Under the pieces are notes generated by a model. It was not told the origin of the DNA and did no database searches. It worked only from the letters and a program-made list of their open reading frames with translations. 5,528 nt of DNA from a bacterium (GTDB lineage Bacteria; Calditrichota; Calditrichia; RBG-13-44-9; J042), in contig WGBF01000216.1 of NCBI GenBank assembly GCA_015494485.1, forward strand, positions 1 to 5,528, given 5' to 3'. The first letter of the stretch is position 1. Each line of letters starts with the position of its first letter. The position numbers were made by a program, and so were the translations under genes. Positions 1-5,528 of the stretch are shown in pieces.

Positions 1-1149
1 GTACAGATTGGCGATGAAAAATTCATCCTGCACCTCATCCCCAGCGGTATTTTGCACCCCAATACCCAATGTGTTATCGGGAATGGCGTGGTCATTGACC
101 CCGTTGCATTGATGGATGAGATTTCCCTTCTGGAATCCAAAGGCATTCAAATAAAAGGGCGGTTGTGGATTAGCCAGAAAGCCCACCTGATAATGCCTTA
201 CCACAAATTAATGGACCAGGTGGAAGAACAGGTGGCCGGTGCCAACAAAATTGGCACCACCGGACGGGGGATTGGTCCTGCGTACGTGGACAAATTCAAC
301 CGCCGCGGAATTCGCATTGTGGATTTGCTGGACCCCGACTTACTGGAGCGAAAAATCCGGCGCAATCTGGAAGAGAAGAATGCCGTGTTACAAAAAATTT
401 ACGGTCACTCTCCCCTGAATGTGGATGAAATCGTCGATGAATACCTGAAATTTGACAAATTGATTGACCCCTACATTAAAGACATTTCCGTGTTCCTGAA
501 CGATGCCATCGACAACGGCAAACAAATTCTCCTGGAAGGTGCCCAGGGCACGTTGCTGGATGTGGATCATGGAACGTATCCCTATGTAACGTCTTCCAAT
601 CCCGTGAGTGGGGGTGCCTGTATTGGGGTTGGAATTGGCCCCACCCGCATCACCGCTGTGCTGGGGGTCATTAAAGCGTACACCACCCGGGTGGGAGAAG
701 GCCCCCTCCCCACAGAACTGCATGGGGATGAAGGAGAAAAACTGCGCCAAATTGGGCACGAATATGGTGCGACCACCGGTCGCCCCCGCCGTTGCGGTTG
801 GTTTGACGGCCTGGTGGCTAAATACGCGGTGCGGGTGAATGGCATTACCGATCTGGCAGTAACCAAACTGGATGTGCTGGATGAACTGGACGAAATTAAG
901 GTCTGTATTGCCTATGAATACGAAGGTCGCACTTTGAAAGAATTTCCCACCGATTTAAAAATACTCCGGAACGTAAAACCGGTGTATCACACCCTGCCGG
1001 GATGGAAGCAGACGACTTCCGGTGTGCGGAAATGGGACGATTTACCCCCCGCTGCCCAAAATTATCTGCGGTTTATTGAGAAGATTACCGGCGCCAGCAT
1101 TAAACTGGTTTCGGTGGGCTCCCGACGGGATCAGACGATTTTCCTGTAA
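1..1149 (+). CDS. purA: Adenylosuccinate synthase, 5'-truncated by window edge
   Basis: Joins IMP and aspartate using GTP to form adenylosuccinate, the first committed step from IMP to AMP, in the cytoplasm. The frame is open from base 1 and gives 382 residues, ending in TAA at 1147-1149. Family signatures in window numbering are HLIPSGIL (11-18), IGNGVV (26-31), GTTGRGIGPAY (85-95), LLEGAQGTLLDVDHGTYP (177-194), TTRVGEGPLPTEL (228-240), TTGRPRRCGWFD (258-269), TKLDVLD (288-294) and the C-terminal nucleotide-binding SVGSRRDQTI (371-380). By recall of the E. coli protein, about 44 residues are missing. They would carry the GDEGKGK phosphate loop with the catalytic Asp and the catalytic His, so those cannot be checked. 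The TTG at 52 is an internal Leu codon (of GIL), not a start. The total would be near 427 residues, normal for the family. The gene converges on the minus-strand unit and has no U-rich terminator of its own on the plus strand within the 60-base gap. Confidence 0.97.
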   Translation, partial: VQIGDEKFILHLIPSGILHPNTQCVIGNGVVIDPVALMDEISLLESKGIQIKGRLWISQKAHLIMPYHKLMDQVEEQVAGANKIGTTGRGIGPAYVDKFNRRGIRIVDLLDPDLLERKIRRNLEEKNAVLQKIYGHSPLNVDEIVDEYLKFDKLIDPYIKDISVFLNDAIDNGKQILLEGAQGTLLDVDHGTYPYVTSSNPVSGGACIGVGIGPTRITAVLGVIKAYTTRVGEGPLPTELHGDEGEKLRQIGHEYGATTGRPRRCGWFDGLVAKYAVRVNGITDLAVTKLDVLDELDEIKVCIAYEYEGRTLKEFPTDLKILRNVKPVYHTLPGWKQTTSGVRKWDDLPPAAQNYLRFIEKITGASIKLVSVGSRRDQTIFL

Positions 1150-1187
1150 AATAAAAAAGGCGGAATGACCATTCGATCATTCCGCCT
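1148..1187 (-). terminator. Rho-independent terminator of the HAD/small-ORF unit
   Basis: Bases 1159-1168 (ggcggaatga) and 1177-1186 (tcattccgcc) form a perfect 10-bp stem with an 8-nt loop; an A-T pair at 1158/1187 may extend it. Read on the minus strand, the hairpin is followed by six U, an A, and more U (complement of 1148-1158), the standard intrinsic terminator layout. It lies just downstream of the minus-strand small gene. The U-tract overlaps the purA stop codon. On the plus strand the hairpin is followed by mixed sequence (tgcctatacgg), so it should terminate mainly minus-strand transcription, though the hairpin could still protect the purA mRNA end. Confidence 0.88.
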
Positions 1188-1209
1188 GCCTATACGGATT
1201 ATTAGCGCG

Positions 1210-1419
1210 TTAGCTTTGCATAAAGCGCACACGCCGCATTATTTTTTCGAAGTCCACCCCATCATTGCGGGCAATGGTTAAGGCTTCCTTCAGGTAATAA
1301 TCATCCAGGGTGGCAAAATAATCCATTAAATACAATGCCACCAACTCTTCCGAATCCTGACGGCTCCAGTTGCTCATCCGGCGGGATGTTTCCATTCCAC
1401 TTCTGTTTTCGTTCTGCAT
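1210..1419 (-). CDS. Small hypothetical protein downstream of HAD hydrolase (69 aa)
   Basis: I do not recognise this protein. From the ATG at 1419 it is 69 residues with no Cys, no signal peptide and no membrane segment, so it is probably cytoplasmic. The N-terminal 20 residues are polar and likely disordered (MQNENRSGMETSRRMSNWSR). The rest looks helical: acidic and aromatic around EELVALYLMDYFATLDDYY (24-42), then KEALTIARNDGVDFEKI (44-60), ending in a basic RRVRF (62-66). A GTG at 1428 in the same frame would add three residues. I prefer the ATG because AAAGGGGTG then acts as the ribosome site, ending 6 nt before it, whereas the same bases would abut the GTG with no spacing. It starts 15 nt after the HAD stop and ends before a strong terminator, which supports co-transcription and a real gene. 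The function is unknown; the proximity suggests but does not show a link to the HAD protein. Confidence 0.72.
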   Translation of the reverse strand: MQNENRSGMETSRRMSNWSRQDSEELVALYLMDYFATLDDYYLKEALTIARNDGVDFEKIMRRVRFMQS

Positions 1420-1434
1420 AGCCTTCACCCCTTT

Positions 1435-2073
1435 CTAATATAATTTTTTCAATGCATCCAGGACTTCCTGGAAGTCATACACCACCACGTCGGCCTCTTT
1501 CAAAAAGGCAACCGGTAACGTGGTGGTAATGGCAATACATTTCATGCCGGCATTTTTAGCACTGCGGATACCCAGGGGAGCGTTTTCAATAACAACACAC
1601 TCCTCGGGCTCTACCTGCAGTAAATGCGCGGCACGCAAATAGGGTTCCGGGGAAGGTTTATTTTCTACTTTATCATCCGCGGTGACAATGGCATCAAAAT
1701 AATGGCGGATGCCAAAATTTTCCAGCACCTCTTCCACCTGCTGGCGGGTGCTGCCTGTTACCAGCCCGATTTTCAGCCCCTTTTCCTTAGCCCATTGCAA
1801 CACTTCAATTAAATTGGGGTACGATTCCAGACGCTTCACCTGATCGTAATGATACTGTTTGCGCTCGATAAGGCGGGGCATTTCTTCGTGCGGGATGTTG
1901 AACTTCCGGGCAATCTGGGACGCCACTGTTTCCAGCGTTTGCCCTTCCAGAATAAACAATTCCTCGGGGCTCATGTCAATCCCGTATTCGGCCAGCGTTC
2001 GGCGCCAGCCTTCGTAATGGCTCTCCATGCTTTTTACGATAACCCCGTCAAAATCAAACAATATGGCCTTCAT
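1435..2073 (-). CDS. HAD-superfamily hydrolase, beta-phosphoglucomutase-like
   Basis: A 212-residue protein, the usual length for the subfamily with a helical cap inserted after motif I. Visible motifs are motif I DFDGV (7-11; nucleophile Asp7, acid/base Asp9), helical cap about 15-85 including SHYEGW (18-23) and GQT (44-46), motif II LVTGS (104-108; Thr106), motif III NKPSPEPY (138-145; Lys139) and motif IV VIENAPLG (161-168; Glu163). It should be a soluble Mg2+-dependent phosphotransferase, either a phosphatase on a small phosphoester or a sugar-phosphate mutase. The substrate cannot be read from the sequence. Two variations: motif IV has Glu-Asn instead of the commoner Glu-Asp, and residue 14 is Lys where DGxxxD relatives usually have Asp. 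All core catalytic residues remain, so it is probably active. The ATG start at 2073 has AAGGTG (complement of 2079-2084) 5 nt upstream. It is the first gene of a two-gene unit. A phosphoglycolate- or sugar-phosphate-type phosphatase is as likely as a true mutase. Confidence 0.93.
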   Translation of the reverse strand: MKAILFDFDGVIVKSMESHYEGWRRTLAEYGIDMSPEELFILEGQTLETVASQIARKFNIPHEEMPRLIERKQYHYDQVKRLESYPNLIEVLQWAKEKGLKIGLVTGSTRQQVEEVLENFGIRHYFDAIVTADDKVENKPSPEPYLRAAHLLQVEPEECVVIENAPLGIRSAKNAGMKCIAITTTLPVAFLKEADVVVYDFQEVLDALKKLY

Positions 2074-2188
2074 CCCTGCACCTTAATTTTTTTCCTTCAC
2101 TTTTAATATAACGGCCCCCAAATTTCCGTTCCGTGATTTTTTTATCAAAACATCAAACTCTGTTATTAAAGATGTTTCCCAATCCCCG

Positions 2189-2218
2189 ATGATACACTTT
2201 TATTTTTAATTTACGCAA
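2189..2218 (-). promoter_or_regulatory. Possible promoter for the HAD unit
   Basis: Reading the minus strand, TTGCGT (complement of 2213-2218, three of six matches to TTGACA) is followed after 18 bases by TATCAT (complement of 2189-2194, five of six matches to TATAAT). Transcription would start near 2182, giving a leader of roughly 110 nt before the HAD start codon. The -35 is poor and the surrounding DNA is AT-rich, so chance matches are likely. The call also assumes a sigma-70 consensus like that of E. coli. Confidence 0.28.
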
Positions 2219-2248
2219 TCCATTTTAAAAGCTAAATAGAAACTCTTT

Positions 2249-2276
2249 TTGTTTTACGTTCGCCGGTAACTAAATT
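2249..2276 (+). promoter_or_regulatory. Possible promoter for the anchored protein-nnr unit
   Basis: TTGTTT (2249-2254) and TAAATT (2271-2276) are separated by 16 bases, matching the -35 and -10 consensus at three and four of six positions. A start near 2283 would leave a short leader carrying AGGA at 2287-2290, ten bases before the ATG at 2301. It is in the right place, but the match is weak. A start further upstream in the AT-rich region is equally possible. Confidence 0.22.
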
Positions 2277-2300
2277 TCCACAGGTCAGGAAATAAAACCA

Positions 2301-2942
2301 ATGAAGAAAATACTTATTTTACTGGCAATTTTAGCGGGAATGGTGTGGGTGGCCTGGGAAGTTAAAGATTATCTGTTGGGGCATCCGTTGCCGTTGCAAA
2401 CTCCCTCGCCAATTCCACAGAAAGCAGCTCCCCGGCAGACGCCTCAGCAAATTACTGCTGCCCTAAAAGCCAAATTGCGTTCCGGCAAACCGGTCATCAT
2501 TCACGAAGATGAACTAACCGCCGCGCTGGTTGCTACCGTATCGTCCAGTCAATCTGGCAGCACCGAAACGCTGGTTCAACCGGTGCGCACCCGCATTACC
2601 CCGCAAAAGGTGCAAATGGAATTGCAATTGCATGTGGAAAAGTTAAACCCCGAAGCGATTCCGGAAGAACTGGCACCGCTGTGGGATGCCATCCAGCGCT
2701 ATCTAAAAACATTGGGGGCTTCCCGGATTCCGGTTACAGTGGAATTTACCCCACGGGTGTTCAATGGGCGGGTGGTATTTACCAATGACCTCCAGGTCCG
2801 GGTTGCCAATGTGGCCCTTTCCACCAAAACTTTGAATACCCAACTACAACCGATCATCAACAACGTGCTCCAATCCGGAGTTGTACCGGCACGTGCACAA
2901 AAAATAGAGCTGGGTGACGGTCAATTATTGTTTATTCCATAA
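2301..2942 (+). CDS. Membrane-anchored protein of unknown function
   Basis: I do not recognise a named family. The 213-residue protein begins with Lys-Lys and a hydrophobic stretch (about 4-19, ILILLAILAGMVWVAW). There is no Cys, so no lipobox, and no clear AxA cleavage site. This suggests a single N-terminal anchor with the rest outside the cytoplasmic membrane, or an uncleaved signal. A Pro/Gln-rich linker follows (about 29-50), then a compact soluble domain (about 51-213) with a short helix and the segment VIIHEDELTAAL (65-76), alternating beta-type strands (RTRITPQKVQMELQLHVEKL 96-115; IPVTVEFTPRVFNGRVVF 143-160; LQVRVANVALS 164-174), a helix (177-191) and a final strand ending LLFIP. The order 'E-L-T-x-x-L helix, then amphipathic strands' resembles anchored extracytoplasmic lipid-binding-like domains; this is inference only. 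ATG 2301 has AGGA ten bases upstream. It is first in the unit, 12 nt before the next gene. The link to nnr is positional only. Confidence 0.85.
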   Translation: MKKILILLAILAGMVWVAWEVKDYLLGHPLPLQTPSPIPQKAAPRQTPQQITAALKAKLRSGKPVIIHEDELTAALVATVSSSQSGSTETLVQPVRTRITPQKVQMELQLHVEKLNPEAIPEELAPLWDAIQRYLKTLGASRIPVTVEFTPRVFNGRVVFTNDLQVRVANVALSTKTLNTQLQPIINNVLQSGVVPARAQKIELGDGQLLFIP

Positions 2943-2954
2943 GAGGTAATTACC

Positions 2955-3911
2955 ATGTCGGTTCCCGGTACCGCTACACCGCAACACACGCAGCAGTTTT
3001 TACAGAATAGTCGGTTTCCGCTCCTCAGACTTCCGGAAACCGACGTGTGGGTAAGCGCCCGGGGCGTACACGCAATGGCGGCCGCTGTGGAATCGGAGCA
3101 ACTGTTTCATCACATATTGCAGCAGGGAATTAACCTGTGGGAATTTTCCCCGGCGTGGGACAACGGAGAGCTGGAATTTCAGTTTGGCCAACTTCTGGTT
3201 GACCAAACCGTTCAGGGTAAATTGCTCCGTGAATCATTGTTTATCATCAGCCGCCTGGGCGCCATTGACCCAACCACTGCGCAATGGCTAACCGCGCGTG
3301 CCGCGCAAAAACGTCCCATTAAGGAAGTATTTACAAACAATGCCGGCCGCCAATTCAGCATTCATCCTAAAGTTCTGGAGCAGCAACTTTCCCACAGCCT
3401 GGCGCGCCTTCAAATTGACACACTGGATTTCGTGGCGCTGGAGAATCCCCCGCTATTCACAGTAGACCTGCCCGACTCAAACTCGTCCTGGGTTCCTGCA
3501 TTTCTGAAAATGGAGACCCTGGCCCGGGAAGGCATGCTAAACCACTTTGGCGTGGTGTTACCCGAAATATCCGGGAGTCTTCCGTACCAGTGGATTCCCC
3601 GGCTGGTAGAACTGCAGGAAACGGTTTGTTTACAATTAAACCTTGATATTGCCGAAAGTGCGTTCCGCGGCATTGTGCTGGACAGTCCCGCACCGGACAA
3701 GTTGTTTTCCCACGCTATTTCGTTATGGGGGCAACGGTTAACGGTACACGATGCCCTTCAGCGGTTAAACTGGATGGTGTTTCTGGAACAGGAAGCCACG
3801 GCCGGCACAACCGCACAAACTGACCCGTATCCGCATCTGCTCGGTGTGGAATGGTTCCAAACAAAGGAGGCTGGGTATGTTACCGGTAGTCACCGCACAG
3901 GAAATGCGTAA
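2955..3911 (+). CDS. Aldo/keto reductase-fold protein, probably catalytically inactive
   Basis: A 318-residue protein with the TIM-barrel outline of aldo/keto reductases. GINLWEFSPAWDNGELEFQFG (58-78) aligns without gaps to the family pattern GINFFDTAPxYGxGxSExxLG. RESLFIISRLG (92-102) matches the RdxvxIaTKxG strand. LEQQLSHSLARLQIDTLDFVALENPP (141-166) matches the 'SLxRLqxDyiDlyllHxP' segment, and MLNHFGV (194-200) matches the 'kiRxiGvS' strand. At the four catalytic positions I see Glu63 for Asp, Trp68 for Tyr, Arg100 for Lys and Glu163 for His. The C-terminal third lacks the usual NADP-binding loop motifs and ends in an unfamiliar tail. The protein is therefore likely a pseudoenzyme, or has a different chemistry. 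The frame is intact and not decaying, so this is not a pseudogene. ATG 2955 has GAGGT 7 nt upstream; the gene starts 12 nt after its neighbour and its last 35 bp overlap nnr. It is probably cytoplasmic. Related reductases with intact tetrads use NADPH, which fits with nnr only loosely. Confidence 0.85.
   Translation: MSVPGTATPQHTQQFLQNSRFPLLRLPETDVWVSARGVHAMAAAVESEQLFHHILQQGINLWEFSPAWDNGELEFQFGQLLVDQTVQGKLLRESLFIISRLGAIDPTTAQWLTARAAQKRPIKEVFTNNAGRQFSIHPKVLEQQLSHSLARLQIDTLDFVALENPPLFTVDLPDSNSSWVPAFLKMETLAREGMLNHFGVVLPEISGSLPYQWIPRLVELQETVCLQLNLDIAESAFRGIVLDSPAPDKLFSHAISLWGQRLTVHDALQRLNWMVFLEQEATAGTTAQTDPYPHLLGVEWFQTKEAGYVTGSHRTGNA
3863..3870 (+). promoter_or_regulatory. Ribosome binding site fixing the nnr start
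   Basis: AAAGGAGG is an almost perfect Shine-Dalgarno sequence, 6 nt before the ATG at 3877, inside the coding sequence of the upstream gene. It decides against an in-frame GTG at 3844, which would add 11 residues (starting MWNGSKQ) that match nothing expected of the family. It shows that nnr can be initiated strongly on its own while ribosomes are still finishing the upstream gene. Confidence 0.88.
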
Positions 3912-5508
3912 ACTGGACCAGAAAACCATTGAATCCTACGGCATTGCCGGCATTGTGTTAATGGAACGGGCCGGAGAAACGGTGGCCCGCTGGATTCAAC
4001 AAAAAGGGGTAGAAGAAGAGTGGGAAAACCCCACCGCGCTGGTGGTGTGTGGCAAAGGGAACAACGGCGGAGATGGATTTGTGATTGCGCGCCATTTACA
4101 CGAAGCGGATTACCAGGTGGACATCATTTTGTTTGGGAACAAAGCGGACGTGAAAGGCGATGCCCGCGTCAATCTGGAAATTGCTGAAAAACTGGGCATT
4201 CCCATTTACACCGCGGAAGATATTCAATCGCAGAAGGTAGAGCTGCAACCTACCTATTCCGTGGTAGTAGACGCCTTGCTGGGCACCGGCTTTCGGGGAG
4301 AATTGCGCGGAATGATGAAGGAAGCGGTGGAATTTGTAAAACAATTCGACGAAACCAGCCTGATTGTTGCGGTGGACATCCCCAGTGGCCAGAGCAGCGA
4401 TGTTACCCAACCCAATCCGGAAGGAATTTTTGCCGATGCAACCATCACCATGGGGGCGCTAAAGCGGGCTCATGTGGTCAAACCGGCCAGCGAAGCCATG
4501 GGCGAAGTCCAGGTGGCGGTCATCGGCATTCCCCGGGAGGAACTGGAACAATCCGCCGTATGGCTGGTGGAGCCGAACGATGTGCTGTTGCCCCCCATCG
4601 ACCCCATGCGGAATAAATACACCGCCGGAAAAGTGGGCGTCATTGCAGGGTCGGCCGGATTTACCGGTGCGGCAGCCTTAGCAGCCGAAGGGGCATTGCG
4701 CATGGGTGCCGGCCTGGTGCGACTGGCAATTCCGGATTCCCTCAACCCCATTCTGGAACAAAAACTGACAGAAGTCATTACGGTCCCGGTCCCGGGGACA
4801 GACCAACAGACCATCGGTGCCACCAGCATGGCCGCATTAACGGAGCTGGTCGAGTGGAGCGACGTCCTGGTTATTGGCCCGGGATTGGGACGCACCCTGG
4901 AGGTGCAACAAACCATTTTGTCCCTGCTGGAAAACACAACCATTCCAGTGGTCATTGATGCGGACGCGTTGTTTGCCCTTTCCGAAAATTTGGATTTTTT
5001 TAAACAGCATGCCAAACCTACCTGGCTCCTTACACCCCACGACGGCGAGTTTCGGCGGTTTTTACCCGGCGTTTCGCGGGAAGACATTTTAAACAATCGC
5101 ATTCAACTGGTGCAGGAATTCGTTCAAACCTATCCCGTTCATCTGGTGCTCAAAAGTGCAACAACCGTTTCCGCAACGCCGGAGGGGGATGTGTTCATTA
5201 ATTCCAGCGGGAATGCCGGTCTGGCTTCCGGCGGTACCGGCGACGTGCTCTCCGGTTTCCTGGGGGGCTACTGGGCGCAAATCATTCACAACTCCTTTCT
5301 TGAACCCGAAGATGTCCTCATCAGCGTACCGTTTATTCACGGATTTGTGGCTGATTTTCTGGCGGAACGGAAATCCATGCATACTATTACGGCCACGGAC
5401 CTGTTACATCATCTGGGAGACGCCCTTCAGATGCTGGAGAAAGGCATTTACAATGAAACAATCCGCTCCCATTACCGGAAGATGTTTCCCCCGGGTTACC
5501 GGACTTGA
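3877..5508 (+). CDS. nnr: Bifunctional NAD(P)H-hydrate epimerase / ADP-dependent NAD(P)H-hydrate dehydratase
   Basis: Repairs NAD(P)H hydrated at the nicotinamide ring. The N-terminal domain interconverts R- and S-NAD(P)HX, and the C-terminal domain dehydrates the S form back to NAD(P)H using ADP (bacterial type). It is cytoplasmic. The protein has 543 residues from ATG 3877. Epimerase domain (about 1-220): CGKGNNGGDGFVIARHL (58-74), VDALLGTGFRG (131-141) with the conserved Asp132, and VDIPSGQ (166-172). Dehydratase domain (about 240-520, ribokinase-like): KYTAGKVGVIAGSAGFTGAA (247-266), GALRMGAGLVRLA (272-284), VIGPGLG (332-338), VIDADAL (359-365), LTPHDGEFRRF (385-395), VLKSATT (424-430), and NAGLASGGTGDVLSG (446-460), whose Asp456 is the expected catalytic base. 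All signature motifs are intact, so both activities are expected. About 20 extra residues (roughly 523-543, basic and aromatic) extend past the usual end. It is the last gene of the unit in this window, overlapping its upstream neighbour by 35 bp. It ends in TGA at 5506-5508, 20 bases before the window edge, with no terminator visible. Confidence 0.97.
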   Translation: MLPVVTAQEMRKLDQKTIESYGIAGIVLMERAGETVARWIQQKGVEEEWENPTALVVCGKGNNGGDGFVIARHLHEADYQVDIILFGNKADVKGDARVNLEIAEKLGIPIYTAEDIQSQKVELQPTYSVVVDALLGTGFRGELRGMMKEAVEFVKQFDETSLIVAVDIPSGQSSDVTQPNPEGIFADATITMGALKRAHVVKPASEAMGEVQVAVIGIPREELEQSAVWLVEPNDVLLPPIDPMRNKYTAGKVGVIAGSAGFTGAAALAAEGALRMGAGLVRLAIPDSLNPILEQKLTEVITVPVPGTDQQTIGATSMAALTELVEWSDVLVIGPGLGRTLEVQQTILSLLENTTIPVVIDADALFALSENLDFFKQHAKPTWLLTPHDGEFRRFLPGVSREDILNNRIQLVQEFVQTYPVHLVLKSATTVSATPEGDVFINSSGNAGLASGGTGDVLSGFLGGYWAQIIHNSFLEPEDVLISVPFIHGFVADFLAERKSMHTITATDLLHHLGDALQMLEKGIYNETIRSHYRKMFPPGYRT

Positions 5509-5528
5509 TTGGGACAAAAAATAAAAAC

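Noticed and set aside
388..866. Antisense open frames of 94-123 codons within purA
   Set aside because: They lie opposite highly conserved purA sequence and their translations show no domain; open length is explained by codon bias of the real gene.
52..1149. Starting purA at the TTG at 52
   Set aside because: The frame is open from base 1, and the residues before it (HLIPS ahead of GIL) are family sequence, so the gene continues from outside the window.
2148..2177. Inverted repeat aaacatc / gatgttt in the divergent intergenic region, as a possible operator
   Set aside because: The arms are only 7 bp, separated by 16 bases in AT-rich DNA, with no extension on either side; such a match is expected by chance.
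2955..3911. Calling the reductase-like gene a pseudogene
   Set aside because: The frame is uninterrupted over 318 codons, with a good ribosome site and tight operon spacing; loss of catalytic residues alone does not show decay.
4470..5102. A 210-codon open frame on the minus strand inside nnr
   Set aside because: It is antisense to conserved dehydratase motifs, its translation is low-complexity (Ser, Pro, Arg, Met-rich), and it has no sign of a ribosome site or a family match.
5471..5502. Repeated ttaccgg at the end of nnr as a regulatory repeat or terminator
   Set aside because: The two copies are short direct repeats inside coding sequence and form no convincing hairpin with a U-tract.
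5156..5524. A 122-codon plus-strand frame running past the nnr stop
   Set aside because: It is out of frame with the intact dehydratase domain, its translation is unlike a folded protein, and nnr ends normally at 5508 without need of a frameshift.

Overview
The window is an ordinary-looking piece of bacterial chromosome of moderate GC with tightly packed genes. The intergenic DNA is AT-rich and most genes have recognisable Shine-Dalgarno sites. Nothing marks it as phage, plasmid or transposon: there is no transposase, integrase, tRNA, rRNA or CRISPR array. The proteins look like those of a free-living Gram-negative-type bacterium, perhaps of the Calditrichota/Bacteroidota neighbourhood. That placement is an impression from protein style and cannot be proven from this sequence.

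Layout. (1) 1-1149, plus strand: the 3' nine-tenths of purA, adenylosuccinate synthase, running in from the left edge. (2) 1210-2073, minus strand: a two-gene unit converging on purA. A beta-phosphoglucomutase-like HAD hydrolase is followed 15 nt later by a 69-residue protein I do not recognise. A strong intrinsic terminator sits between the convergent units, and its U-tract reaches into the purA stop codon. (3) 2074-2300: an AT-rich divergent intergenic region with one weak promoter candidate on each strand. (4) 2301-5508, plus strand: a three-gene unit with gaps of 12 nt and then a 35-bp overlap. It holds a membrane-anchored protein of unknown function, an aldo/keto-reductase-fold protein whose four catalytic residues all appear replaced, and nnr, the bifunctional NAD(P)HX epimerase/dehydratase. 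The last 20 bases hold no feature.

How the genes fit together. purA (AMP synthesis) and nnr (repair of hydrated nicotinamide cofactors) are housekeeping enzymes. The HAD protein may also be housekeeping, acting on a sugar phosphate or as a phosphatase. The notable part is the third unit: a probably non-catalytic aldo/keto reductase relative is translationally linked to the NAD(P)HX repair enzyme, behind an anchored protein of unknown role. No defence system or other clearly new multi-gene system is visible. The degenerate reductase next to nnr is the best lead.
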